From an uncultured Acetatifactor sp. (GTDB lineage Bacteria > Bacillota > Clostridia > Lachnospirales > Lachnospiraceae), in NCBI GenBank assembly GCA_910579755.1, contig CAJTVB010000019.1, positions 7,228 through 71,227 on the forward strand: a stretch of DNA of 64,000 bases, given 5' to 3'. Below are positions 26,919 to 35,142 of the stretch, piece after piece. The notes below the pieces were generated by a model, which made no database searches, was not told where the DNA came from, and saw nothing but the letters and a program-made list of their open reading frames with translations. A program made the translations under genes and the position numbers. Within the stretch, counting starts at the first letter, position 1. Every line of letters begins with the position of its first letter.

Positions 26919-27298
26919 TTACAGCCTTATTTTCATACCGTCATATGCAAAATATATTAAGTTCAATTCTCTCTCCAATTCTCTATAATCATCATATGAT
27001 TTTCCCCAGTCTTCCTCTAAATGTGTAATGATAACTCTTTTGATTCCATACTGTTCCCGTATCATATCAATTTCGTCTAAAGTAAATAATTCTTTTCGAA
27101 GCGGGTTATCTTCATTTAATACAAAACCATCTTTTAATATATCCCCGATAATTGTATTGCCAATAATTAAAACATCTGCACCTTGAAATTTTTCTGATTT
27201 TGGAAACGGCTTTACATCATTTCTAAAACCATCGGCCATTACAAGCGTTCCATCATAATTACAACTTACACCTACCGATTTATATGCACAGACATATC
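26919..27298 (-). pseudogene. MBL-fold hydrolase remnant, N-terminus missing
   Basis: An open frame from a stop near 27,298 reads YVCAYKSVGVSCNYDGTLVMADGFRNDVKPFP, then ADVLIIGNTIIGDILK, LDEIDMIREQYGIKRVIITHLEEDWGKS and ELNLIYFAYDGMKIRL. This fits the C-terminal part of a metallo-beta-lactamase-fold protein, including the late histidine in ITHLEEDWG, but the HxHxDH core is absent. The first ATG (27,239) falls inside the homologous part. AT content is higher than in the flanking genes. The missing 5' part ends where the sugar-kinase side begins, so a deletion or insertion boundary lies near 27,300. Confidence 0.65.
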
Positions 27299-27344
27299 AA
27301 ACCTGCCTGCGTAACCGTGCATCCAATCGAAACACAAGATAACC

Positions 27345-28700
27345 CTATCCAACCGCCTCCGCAGCAGTGAGGGCAGCCCCTTCCGCTCCCGTGTACCCGC
27401 CCTTCCCGGGCCGTACCCTCAGACCGGTCATCTGAGAGATCACCTCCAGCCAGAGTGCGCTCTCCGAGGGCTGGCCCACCATAACCGCCTCCCGGGCACA
27501 GATACCTTCTCCTGCAAGACGCTCTATCTGTGCCTGCAAAAGCCGTACCGTGCCCTCCATAATGGCCCGGGCAATATGTTTTGAAGGAAAGCTGCGGATT
27601 CTATCATCAACTCCGGTGTCCGGCTGCCTGGACTTCCCCTGGCCCCCGTCTCCCGACAGTGTATCCGAAGGCTCCTCCTTCAGATCCAGAACCAGCCCTC
27701 CCGCGCCGGGTTCGCTCTCCCCTGCCAGGCTTATAAAACGCTCAAACATATCCTCTCCGTCTCCCAGATACCTGGCAACAAGATTTCTGATGCGTTCCCC
27801 TACAGAGGGCACGGAAACCATGGCTCCCCAGCAGCCCTCCGGGGCATAAAAGGGATCGGCCAGCGCTCCGCAGCGAAGAATGCGGTCCCGGTCCTTCACA
27901 GGATAAAACCCTACCCAGGAAGTACCGCAGGACAAAAGCATCTGTCCTTCCTGCAGCACTCCCGCTCCTTTTGCCGCAGCGGGATGATCAAAGCTTCCCA
28001 GCACCAGGGGCATACCCTCCGGCAGCCCCGACCAGGCGGCTCCTTCCCGGGTAACTCTGCCAAGGATCCGGCCTGTCTCTCCCACAGGCGGCAGCCGGTC
28101 CTCACGGATTCCCAAAATATCCAGCAGTCTCCTGTTGTATACCCCCGTCCTCTGATCCAGCAGGAAAGAAGGCGTCCCCGCCGATCCGCTCACCCCCCAG
28201 ACGCCGGTGAGTCTCCAATAAAGATATTCCGTACTCATACAGATCATGCCGCCGCGGTCCAGCAGTTCCGGCTGATGACAGCGCAGATAACAAAGCTGCG
28301 CCAGGGGAAAGGTTTGGCAGTCAAAGCTCCAGCCGGACGCCTTATAAATTTCCTCAGCGCAGATATCTTTCAGAAGCTCCCTGGCCTCCTCCTTCACACG
28401 GCGGTCCTGCCAGTTGATAATCTTCGTCAAAGGAGTGCCGTCTGAATCCAGAACCAACAGATTCCCGCTGGCCGACGCGGCGCATACGGCTCCGATTTCA
28501 CCGCTTCCCGCCGATTCCAATTGCCTGAGCAGACTGCCGCAGGTTTCCAGATAGTCCTCCGCTGCCAGCTCTTTCCATCCCTCCCGGGGACTTTGATACG
28601 TAAAATCCCTCTTTGCGGCAGAAAGCCTTTCACCCTTTGGCCCCACAGCCACACCTTTGACCGAGGATGTTCCTATATCCAGTCCAATCACATTTATCAT
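27345..28700 (-). CDS. FGGY-family carbohydrate kinase
   Basis: Phosphorylates a sugar or polyol with ATP; the substrate cannot be read from sequence. The 451-residue product starts NVIGLDIGTSSVKGV (first ATP loop), has KIINWQDRR and GTPSFLLDQRTGVYNRRLL, the ATP-binding LLSCGTSWVGF and a C-terminal GGYTGAEGAALTAA. A low-complexity segment (SDTLSGDGGQGKSRQPDTGVDD) interrupts the second lobe, where such enzymes usually have a short loop. The ATG at 28,700 follows AGGTG, which lies inside the end of the preceding yjbQ gene, so the genes are coupled. It is the last gene of the leftward sugar operon. Confidence 0.9.
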   Translation of the reverse strand: MINVIGLDIGTSSVKGVAVGPKGERLSAAKRDFTYQSPREGWKELAAEDYLETCGSLLRQLESAGSGEIGAVCAASASGNLLVLDSDGTPLTKIINWQDRRVKEEARELLKDICAEEIYKASGWSFDCQTFPLAQLCYLRCHQPELLDRGGMICMSTEYLYWRLTGVWGVSGSAGTPSFLLDQRTGVYNRRLLDILGIREDRLPPVGETGRILGRVTREGAAWSGLPEGMPLVLGSFDHPAAAKGAGVLQEGQMLLSCGTSWVGFYPVKDRDRILRCGALADPFYAPEGCWGAMVSVPSVGERIRNLVARYLGDGEDMFERFISLAGESEPGAGGLVLDLKEEPSDTLSGDGGQGKSRQPDTGVDDRIRSFPSKHIARAIMEGTVRLLQAQIERLAGEGICAREAVMVGQPSESALWLEVISQMTGLRVRPGKGGYTGAEGAALTAAEAVG

Positions 28701-28704
28701 AAAA

Positions 28705-29208
28705 TTATTCACCTATGACCATGACCTGAACGGTCCGTTCCCTGGCTCTGGTCTGATCAAAGTCTATAAAGTACACACGCCCATTGTCTCCCAGATCCAT
28801 TTTCCCGTCAATTACTGTAATCGTCTCATTCCTGCCGATGATGGCGGAGCGCAGATGAGCGTCCGTGTTATGGCAGCCTCTTGCATCCTCCCCGTGGGCA
28901 TCCGCAAATTTCAGCGCCTCAGGCCCGGGATGCAGATATGTACCCTCCTTCCGGCAGACAGGAACCGCCGCCTCAAAGACATCCACCAGATCCTGCTGAA
29001 GCGTCTCCAGCCCCGTCATGGACATGTCATGAGCACGTTCCTGGGTAATTACGCCGCAGGTGGTATGGCGCGAATACACCACTAATATGCCGTCTTTTAT
29101 GCCGGAACGGTCAAGCGCCTCCCCTGCCTGATCCGTCACATCGTGAAAGGTACAGATCTTGTCATTGGACTGTATTTTAAATGATTCCCTGTATACCATG
29201 ACACCCAT
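28705..29208 (-). CDS. YjbQ/UPF0047 family protein, copy 1
   Basis: Single-domain protein of 167 residues. Family marks: KICTFHDVTDQ, GILVVYSRHTTCGVITQE, the metal-binding histidines in RHTT and the GCHNTDAHLRSAIIGRNETITVIDGKMDLGD block. YjbQ of E. coli shows weak thiamine-phosphate synthase activity that rescues thiE mutants; the main role is unknown. The start is ATG at 29,208 after AAAGGAAA; a longer frame to 29,262 lacks a ribosome site. It lies between the second YjbQ and the sugar kinase genes and overlaps the ribosome site of the kinase, so a role in the same sugar pathway is suggested by context. Confidence 0.9.
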   Translation of the reverse strand: MGVMVYRESFKIQSNDKICTFHDVTDQAGEALDRSGIKDGILVVYSRHTTCGVITQERAHDMSMTGLETLQQDLVDVFEAAVPVCRKEGTYLHPGPEALKFADAHGEDARGCHNTDAHLRSAIIGRNETITVIDGKMDLGDNGRVYFIDFDQTRARERTVQVMVIGE

Positions 29209-29221
29209 TTTCCTTTCTTTT

Positions 29222-29255
29222 TTACGCACTTCCCGACATGCCGCCTTCGGCGGCA
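29222..29255 (-). repeat. Hairpin and leader repeat between two yjbQ genes
   Basis: TGCCGCC-TTC-GGCGGCA (29,239-29,255) is a perfect seven-pair inverted repeat. Next to it, CGCACTTCCCGACATGC (29,225 onward) closely matches the sequence in front of the TrmH-family gene (2,079-2,099). No U-run follows, so it is not a normal terminator; it may be a processing or stability element. Confidence 0.5.
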
Positions 29256-29266
29256 CCTTCACACTG

Positions 29267-29887
29267 TTATCTGTTCTGCTGTAAGGTATATCTCACATCA
29301 TAAGCCTTTTCTTCATCGGTATATTTTCGAAGGGTATCGATTACCCGGCCCTCATTCCATTTCCGGTCCTCGATCTCATCCCCGGTCCCCATCACAGTGA
29401 TATTCAGCTGTCTGCGGCGGGCGCGGACATGATCCCAGTCCACAAAATAAATATGGGCAAATTCCCCTCCGTCCAGCTCTCCGTCCTTGATGGTCATGGT
29501 CTCGCTGCGGCCAAAAAAGACACTGCGCAGATGACCATCCGTATTCATGCTGGTAAAATCTCCGGGCTCTCCCACGAAACGTCCAAACTGCGCATGCAGC
29601 GGACCCGGATGACGATATTGATGCTCCTCGGCAAAATCGGGAATCATTTTCCGCATAATATCCAAAAGATCATGCTGAAGATATTCCAGATCAAAGGAAT
29701 CTATATCATGGGAGCACTCCTGAATCATAACCGAGCAGGTGGTATGATGAGAGGCAATACAACAAGTTCCGTTTTTGATTCCCGATGCCTTCACGATCTC
29801 CAGAACCTCCTTTGACACATCATGAAATGTGGGAATCCATCCTCTGGACTGCAGCTCCAATTCTTTTTGATACACTTTAAAATCCAT
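29267..29887 (-). CDS. YjbQ/UPF0047 family protein, copy 2 (extended)
   Basis: A YjbQ paralogue of 206 residues, longer than the neighbouring copy. Core marks: WIPTFHDVSKEVLEIVKASG, CCIASHHTTCSVMIQECSHD, SMNTDGHLRSVFFGRSETMTIKDGELDGGE and HIYFVDWDHVRARRRQLNIT. The extra C-terminal tail (about 35 residues, DEIEDRKWNEGRVIDTLRKY) is not seen in the other two copies in this window. The ATG at 29,887 follows AAAGGGG. Two different YjbQ proteins side by side could form a hetero-oligomer, since family members are trimers or hexamers. The palindrome at 29,931-29,950 lies in its upstream region. Confidence 0.9.
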   Translation of the reverse strand: MDFKVYQKELELQSRGWIPTFHDVSKEVLEIVKASGIKNGTCCIASHHTTCSVMIQECSHDIDSFDLEYLQHDLLDIMRKMIPDFAEEHQYRHPGPLHAQFGRFVGEPGDFTSMNTDGHLRSVFFGRSETMTIKDGELDGGEFAHIYFVDWDHVRARRRQLNITVMGTGDEIEDRKWNEGRVIDTLRKYTDEEKAYDVRYTLQQNR

Positions 29888-29930
29888 TTCTATACCCCTT
29901 TACGCGCTTCAGCGCACATATCAATCAATA

Positions 29931-29950
29931 TTTGGAACTTTAGTTCCAAA
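29931..29950. promoter_or_regulatory. Palindromic operator upstream of the yjbQ-kinase genes
   Basis: TTTGGAAC-TTTA-GTTCCAAA is a perfect eight-base inverted repeat in a 252-nt gap between the SIS gene and yjbQ copy 2. It lies 44 nt upstream of the start, where a promoter is expected, and suggests a separately controlled internal promoter. The binding regulator is unknown. Confidence 0.55.
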
Positions 29951-30139
29951 CTTATACCTCCTGGCCCGCTTCATAAGAGGATGTGTAAACACCTCTCCTT
30001 GGGCACGAATTCATCATTGAAAGGGAACCTTCAAAATTCCCTCCTGCCATAAGAATAATAGGTTGTAAAAACGGATCCTGTCTCTACTAAGAATAGCATA
30101 AACAGATGCGGAAGGAAACAATATCATGATAAAATTGTC

Positions 30140-30754
30140 TCAAAAACCGCTTCCCTGATGCATTCCGTTCAACCGTTCTCCCACCGCTCCCCCCGGGTGA
30201 ATATGAGCAAACTGTTCTCCGGTGAATCCCGTCTGTGCAATCAGCGCTGTCTGCAGTACATGAAAAATCACACACAGCGCCGTGGACGAGGTTGTTCCCT
30301 GGGAATTATCAGGATCCGTCTCCCGGTTCACATGCTGCTTCAGTACCACGTCAGAGCGCCTGGCAAGCACAGAATCCGTGTTTTCCGTGACGGTAATGGT
30401 ATGTACTCCCTTTTTCCTGCAGATCTCCATAACAGGCAGAAGCTCCGCCGTCCGGCCTCCCCGGGAAGCGAAAACCATCACATCTCCTTCTTTTAAAAAA
30501 CCGCTGGCTCCATGGGACGCCTCCGCCGGAGAGATAAATCTGGCCGGGCGTTCTATACAGCAGAGCAGATGAGCAAAATGCCGGCACATAATCCCGGAAT
30601 GTCCGCAGCCGCAGCTTCCGATTCTTTCCGCCGCTGCCAAGAGCTCCACCGCCCGGGAAAAGCTGTTTATGTCAAAATAATCCGCCATCTCACGGATACA
30701 CTGACTCTCAATTTCATAGACCTGCATGGCCTGGCGCAATGACTCCTCTTTCAT
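30140..30754 (-). CDS. SIS-domain sugar-phosphate isomerase
   Basis: Single SIS domain of 204 residues, predicted to isomerise or bind a sugar phosphate. Visible marks: RIGSCGCGHSGIMCRHFAHLL, SHGASGFLKEGDVMVFASRGGRTAELLPVMEICRKKG (phosphosugar loop with SRGG) and HTITVTENTDSVLARRSDVVL, a layout close to arabinose-5-phosphate and hexulose-6-phosphate isomerases without CBS domains. A helical N-terminus (about residues 1-35) is typical. The ATG follows AGAAAGGAA. It lies between the transaldolase-type gene and the yjbQ genes on one strand, so it probably interconverts the aldolase substrate or the kinase product. The 252-nt gap after it holds the 29,931 palindrome. Confidence 0.88.
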   Translation of the reverse strand: MKEESLRQAMQVYEIESQCIREMADYFDINSFSRAVELLAAAERIGSCGCGHSGIMCRHFAHLLCCIERPARFISPAEASHGASGFLKEGDVMVFASRGGRTAELLPVMEICRKKGVHTITVTENTDSVLARRSDVVLKQHVNRETDPDNSQGTTSSTALCVIFHVLQTALIAQTGFTGEQFAHIHPGGAVGERLNGMHQGSGF

Positions 30755-30817
30755 TCCGATTCCTTTCTGCCCGCTTGGGCGGATTTCCCGGCAATCTGCC
30801 GCTCCGCCTTCGATTCC

Positions 30818-31513
30818 TCACAGATCCTCCGAAAGAATGGTGCGCTCTCCGAAAACGCTTTTCCAATCCCGGTCAAAGCCTTCCACCGCCGCGTCTGTCA
30901 GAGGATGGCCGAGTACAGCCCTGAAAATATCCGCGGACATGGTTACGCTCTGACAGCCAGACATAGCGCAATTGTGAACCTGCCAGGTATTTTTAAAGCT
31001 GGCAGCCAGACATTTACAACCCGACTTATGGAGCTCCAGCACCCGGACAATCTCCTCCACCACCCCGCATCCGCCGCCGGCCACATTGTCCAGCCGGTTT
31101 ACGTAGGGCGCCACAAAATCCGCTCCCGCCTCTGCCGCCATCAGCGCCTGTGCCGGCGTGAAGACTGCGGTCATGGTCACTCCGATCCCCAGGCCCTTAA
31201 GCTTCATGGCCGCCTTCAGTCCCTCCGCGCCCACAGGGATCTTTACATACAGGGCCCCGCCGATCCGGCTCTCCAAAAGCCTGGCCTCCTCCACAATTCC
31301 CTCCGCCTGCTTCTGCACGGACTGAACATGGAGCATCTTCTTTGGGCCGATAATGCCGCGGATCTCCTCCAGCAGCTGCCAAAACCCTCTTTTCTCTCCG
31401 GCACGCATCTCCTTCGCAATAATGGAAGGATTCGTGGTCACCCCCGCCAGGGGATAATATTCTTTGCAATAGCGGACGTCCCCGGGACTTCCGCTGTCCA
31501 ACAGATACAGCAT
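30818..31513 (-). CDS. Transaldolase / fructose-6-phosphate aldolase family protein
   Basis: Class I aldolase of 231 residues, the short type like FSA and MipB. Marks: LYLLDSGSPGDVRYCKEYYPLAGVTTNPSIIAKE, then ALYVKIPVGAEGLKAAMKL with the Schiff-base lysine in VKIP, ALMAAEAGADFVAPYVNRLDN and CLAASFKNTWQVHNCAMSG. The ATG at 31,513 has GGAGG 9 nt upstream; earlier in-frame starts overlap the permease gene. It is the first metabolic gene after the transporter genes, so it likely cleaves or forms the phosphorylated sugar of this pathway. The exact substrate is not readable from sequence. Confidence 0.9.
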   Translation of the reverse strand: MLYLLDSGSPGDVRYCKEYYPLAGVTTNPSIIAKEMRAGEKRGFWQLLEEIRGIIGPKKMLHVQSVQKQAEGIVEEARLLESRIGGALYVKIPVGAEGLKAAMKLKGLGIGVTMTAVFTPAQALMAAEAGADFVAPYVNRLDNVAGGGCGVVEEIVRVLELHKSGCKCLAASFKNTWQVHNCAMSGCQSVTMSADIFRAVLGHPLTDAAVEGFDRDWKSVFGERTILSEDL

Positions 31514-31532
31514 CTTTTTTCCTCCAGTCTGC

Positions 31533-32456
31533 TTATCCCTTGATGGCTCCCACCATAACGCCCTTGACGAAGTATTTCTGGACAAAGGGGTAGGCGATCA
31601 TCATGGGCACGATCCCCGCAATAATCGAGGTATATTTCAGGCTCTGGGCCAGCTCCTGCTTCTGCTGCATCAGCATGGCCGCGGATTCGCTGGCATTGTG
31701 CATGGATTCGGCAATGCTGGCAGCGGACATCAGCACCTCTCTCAGCACCGTCTGCAGCGGCACCAGCTCTCGGTTGCTGATATAAATCAGCGCCGTATAA
31801 TAGTCGTTCCAGTGGGCCACCGCATAGTACAGGCACACCACCGCCATCACCGGCTTGGACAGGGGAATCACCACCTTAAACAGATACTGAAAGGGGCCCG
31901 CTCCGTCCATGTTGGCGGCTTCAAATAATTCTCCCGGAATACTGTTTATAAAATAGCTTCTCACGATCAGCACATTGCTGAACGCCAGGGCGCAGGGAAT
32001 CATCATGGCCCAGACGGTATTTATCATATGAAGCCGGCGGAGCACCAGGTAGGTGGGTATCAGCCCGCCGTTAAAATACATGGTGATCAAACACATCTTC
32101 ATAAAGAAGTTCCGAAGCATCCAGTCCTTTCTGGAAAGAGGATAGGCGCAGAGAACTGTCATTATCATATTGATCAGAGTCCCTGCCACCGTGTAAAAAA
32201 TCGTATTCCTGTACCCGATCCATATGGCCCTGTATTTCACCAGCTCCTGGTATCCCTTCAGCGTAAAATCCACCGGCCAGAGCAGAACCTTCCCCGCCCA
32301 CACCGCGTAGGGGTCGCTGAAGGAGGCGATCACCACAAACCACAGCGGCCACACAAAGATAAACAGCAGGACGATCATAACTGCAATATTGAAAATATCA
32401 AATAACCTGTCCGAGGGAGAATTGCTCAGGATCCTATGTTTTTTTCTCTTTACCAT
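31533..32456 (-). CDS. Carbohydrate ABC transporter permease, LplC/MalG type
   Basis: Inner-membrane permease of 307 residues with six predicted helices and the ABC-coupling EAA loop (YFINSIPGELFEAANMDGAGPFQYLFKVVIPLSKP). The N-terminus HRILSNSPSDRLFDIFNIAVMIV and the ending FVQKYFVKGVMVGAIKG are typical of the CUT1-subfamily second permease. The start overlaps the upstream permease gene by 7 nt (ATGGTAA). No ATPase gene is in the operon, which is common for this transporter type because a shared MsmK-like ATPase encoded elsewhere serves several systems. Confidence 0.95.
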   Translation of the reverse strand: MVKRKKHRILSNSPSDRLFDIFNIAVMIVLLFIFVWPLWFVVIASFSDPYAVWAGKVLLWPVDFTLKGYQELVKYRAIWIGYRNTIFYTVAGTLINMIMTVLCAYPLSRKDWMLRNFFMKMCLITMYFNGGLIPTYLVLRRLHMINTVWAMMIPCALAFSNVLIVRSYFINSIPGELFEAANMDGAGPFQYLFKVVIPLSKPVMAVVCLYYAVAHWNDYYTALIYISNRELVPLQTVLREVLMSAASIAESMHNASESAAMLMQQKQELAQSLKYTSIIAGIVPMMIAYPFVQKYFVKGVMVGAIKG

Positions 32457-33412
32457 AAGCTTTCACCCGTGGCCTTTCTGGCTACCGTATTCGCAGTGAC
32501 AAGAATGAGCAGATTGATCAGGGTATTAAATAACCCCACCGCCGTGGAATAGCCAAAATCACTGTTCACCAGGCCTACCCGGTAAACATATGTTGAAATA
32601 ATGTCCGATGTGGCAAAATTCAAATCATTCTGCAACAGATAAACCTTCTCAAAGCCCACGCTCATCAGATTGCCCAGGTTCATGATCAACAGCATGATAA
32701 TGGTGGGCTGTATGGTTGGAAGATCGATATGGCGGATCCTCTGCAGCTTGGTGGCGCCGTCTATAATGGCTGCCTCATGCATTTCATAGTCCACACCCGC
32801 CAGCGAAGAAATATAAATAATGGCGCTCCAGCCCATTCCCTGCCAGACTCCGCTCCACACATAAATCGATTTAAACCATCCAGGGACTCCTAAAAATCCC
32901 ACGGATTCCATCCCCAGCAAATTGCGCACCGTGTTAAAAACGCCGTTTACAGGATCCATAAAAATGCTCAGCATGCCGCAGATCACAACCGTGGAAATAA
33001 AGTAGGGCGCATAGGACACCATCTGCACCGTTTTCTTCAATTTGTTCATTGTCAGATAATGCAGCATAATGGCAAAAATGATCGCAATCGGAAAGCCCAC
33101 AGCCAGGCTGTATACGGAAATTCCCAGGGTATTTTTCATCAGTCCCCAGAAATTATACCCGGAAAAGAAACGTTCAAAATGCTCAAAGCCCACCCAAGGG
33201 CTGCCCAAAATACCTTTCTTGACCTTGTAATCCTTAAAGGCCAGAAGAATTCCGTACATTGGTGTATAGCTGAAAATAATATAGTAGATCAGAACCGGCA
33301 GAAACATGACACACAAAGGCCAGTTCCTTCTCATGTCATACTTCAGTCTCTCCCAAAAGCTCTTTTTCCGCCCCTCAGGCTGCTTCCTTTTTGATACCGC
33401 AGTTTTTCCCAA
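32450..33412 (-). CDS. Carbohydrate ABC transporter permease, LplB type
   Basis: First permease of the importer, about 320 residues. It shows RNWPLCVMFLPVLIYYIIFSYTPMYGILLAFKDY at the N-terminus, FERFFSGYNFWGLMKNTLGIS, then the EAA loop YISSLAGVDYEMHEAAIIDG and QRIRHIDLPTIQPTIIMLL, all LplB hallmarks. The likely start is TTG at 33,412, because GGAGGGG lies 6 nt before it; an in-frame ATG at 33,427 would place that same site inside the coding region. The gene follows the binding-protein gene after a hairpin (33,439-33,457). Confidence 0.93.
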   Translation of the reverse strand: MGKTAVSKRKQPEGRKKSFWERLKYDMRRNWPLCVMFLPVLIYYIIFSYTPMYGILLAFKDYKVKKGILGSPWVGFEHFERFFSGYNFWGLMKNTLGISVYSLAVGFPIAIIFAIMLHYLTMNKLKKTVQMVSYAPYFISTVVICGMLSIFMDPVNGVFNTVRNLLGMESVGFLGVPGWFKSIYVWSGVWQGMGWSAIIYISSLAGVDYEMHEAAIIDGATKLQRIRHIDLPTIQPTIIMLLIMNLGNLMSVGFEKVYLLQNDLNFATSDIISTYVYRVGLVNSDFGYSTAVGLFNTLINLLILVTANTVARKATGESLW

Positions 33413-33438
33413 AGCAAACCCCTCCATCTGATGACCCT

Positions 33439-33457
33439 GGTATCCTTTAAGGATACC
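33439..33457 (-). promoter_or_regulatory. Intercistronic hairpin between binding-protein and permease genes
   Basis: GGTATCC-TTTAA-GGATACC is a perfect seven-pair inverted repeat in the gap after the solute-binding-protein stop. There is no U-run, so it is more likely a 3' stabilising or attenuating structure that lets the binding protein be made in excess over the permeases, as known in other sugar operons. Confidence 0.5.
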
Positions 33458-33477
33458 AAGGTCCGGTCAAGATTCCT

Positions 33478-35142
33478 TTACTGAAGCGCTTTATATCTGT
33501 CATAGGCGGCGTTATAGTTCGCCTCCATATCGCGTACCTTCATTCCCTCCAGAGTGGAAATATATTCGTCCCAGGTAGCGTCCAGGTCCTTGACGCCCGT
33601 GATCACATCCGCTCGATAGGATCTGCTGTACGCCTCCACATCTGCGCTGATAGTGCCGTTTTGCTCCGTCTCCTCTTCCGTCATGATCAGGGTGGGCCAG
33701 GGGGCAAAATACTGCTGCATGGCCTTTTCCTTATCCATATTGAATTTGTAGGACGCCGCATCCTCCTCCGGATCCACATATGCCGGAAGGATTCCCGCCG
33801 CATTCACAGGAGATACGCTGCCGCCGCCCATATTGATGCTCACATGAGACATATTCTGTCCGTAATCCTCAGATTCCGTGAAAGCCTTCACATGGCCGTC
33901 GATGACCTCATAATGCTTGCCTTCATAGCCGTATCCTGCGATCATGGCTCCCTCCTGGCTGTAGAGATAGTCCACCCATGCAACCATGACCTCCGGCCTC
34001 TCGCACTTGTCTGTGATGGAAAATGCGCTGGGATTAATGCCGATGGCCGAGCAGAAGCCGCCGCCCTCCCAGGCAGGCATCAACGTATATTCCAGAACCT
34101 TCTCGTTTACACCTTTTTCATAGCCCATGGTCAGGACGGGCGCCCATTCTGCAAAGACACCGATGGATGTGCCGGTCTGTGCCATGGCACGCTGCTGGTC
34201 GCAGGTGGTAATCCAGGAATCCTTGTACAAAAGCCCCTCGTCATACAGCTTCTTCAAATATGCCAGTATTTCCTTGTACTCTTCCGTAGCAGGATAAAAT
34301 TCAATGCTGTTCATGTCGCCGGACAGAGCCATGGTATCCCATGAGCTGGAATAGTTGACGCCCATGTATTGAAAAATATTTTCAAGCATTCTCAGATCAC
34401 TGGGGGCAATCCAGGGAATTTCGTTGTTCGGATCTCCGTCGCCGTCCGCATCCTGTTCCTTAAAGGCCTTCAACACTTCATAGAAGGATTCCCGGTCTGT
34501 AGGCATGTCCAGTCCCAGGTTTTTCAGCCACTGCTCATTGATAAACATATAGCAGGAATTAATATTAAGAACATTTACCTCGCTGAAGCCGTAGGTGTGT
34601 CCGTCTGCCGAGGTGGTCACCGCCCAGGCATCCCTCTCATCCATAAGGGCGCAGTAATTGGGCGCATACTGAGCCATAAGATCCTCCAGCGGAATCAGGA
34701 TCTCCTCACTTCCGTATTCATAAAGATCCCCGGTATTAAAGCTGGATTTGATAAATACATCCGGATAATCTCCTGTCTGAAGCAGGGAATTCCTCTTTTC
34801 CAGCAATTCCGAAAGCCCTACGTTTGTAACGTTCATCTTCACATTTGTCATCTCTTCCATATGCTTGAAAATGACCGTATCCTCAAAATTATAGGAGGCA
34901 TCGCCGGAGCAGACAAAAACATCTATCTCATAGGGTTCCTCCAGGGGAAATGTCACTCCCGCGGTTTCCGGCCGGGGAGTTTCCTGTCCGGTTCCCTCAG
35001 TGCTGCTTCCCTGCTCTCCCTGGCGGGAATCTCCTCCGCTCTGGCTTCCGGGAGCGTCATCCGCTCCGTTTCCGCAGCCCGCCAGCATGGATAAGGCAAG
35101 GCATCCTGTCAAAATCATTGCTGTCAGCTTTTTCGCTTTCAT
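33478..35142 (-). CDS. Sugar ABC transporter substrate-binding lipoprotein
   Basis: Extracellular solute-binding protein of 554 residues, the large size typical of LplA-like oligosaccharide binders. A signal peptide ends in the lipobox LAGC (residues 19-22), followed by a G/S/E-rich linker (GNGADDAPGSQSGGDS). The mature part has PYEIDVFVCSGDASYNFED and TVIFKHMEEMTNVKMNV, and ends VKDLDATWDEYISTLEGMKVRDMEANYNAAYDRYKAL. The ATG follows GGAGGAG. The gene overlaps the SGNH gene by 4 nt. Its ligand is unknown; its neighbours argue for a plant-derived oligosaccharide. Confidence 0.95.
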   Translation of the reverse strand: MKAKKLTAMILTGCLALSMLAGCGNGADDAPGSQSGGDSRQGEQGSSTEGTGQETPRPETAGVTFPLEEPYEIDVFVCSGDASYNFEDTVIFKHMEEMTNVKMNVTNVGLSELLEKRNSLLQTGDYPDVFIKSSFNTGDLYEYGSEEILIPLEDLMAQYAPNYCALMDERDAWAVTTSADGHTYGFSEVNVLNINSCYMFINEQWLKNLGLDMPTDRESFYEVLKAFKEQDADGDGDPNNEIPWIAPSDLRMLENIFQYMGVNYSSSWDTMALSGDMNSIEFYPATEEYKEILAYLKKLYDEGLLYKDSWITTCDQQRAMAQTGTSIGVFAEWAPVLTMGYEKGVNEKVLEYTLMPAWEGGGFCSAIGINPSAFSITDKCERPEVMVAWVDYLYSQEGAMIAGYGYEGKHYEVIDGHVKAFTESEDYGQNMSHVSINMGGGSVSPVNAAGILPAYVDPEEDAASYKFNMDKEKAMQQYFAPWPTLIMTEEETEQNGTISADVEAYSRSYRADVITGVKDLDATWDEYISTLEGMKVRDMEANYNAAYDRYKALQ

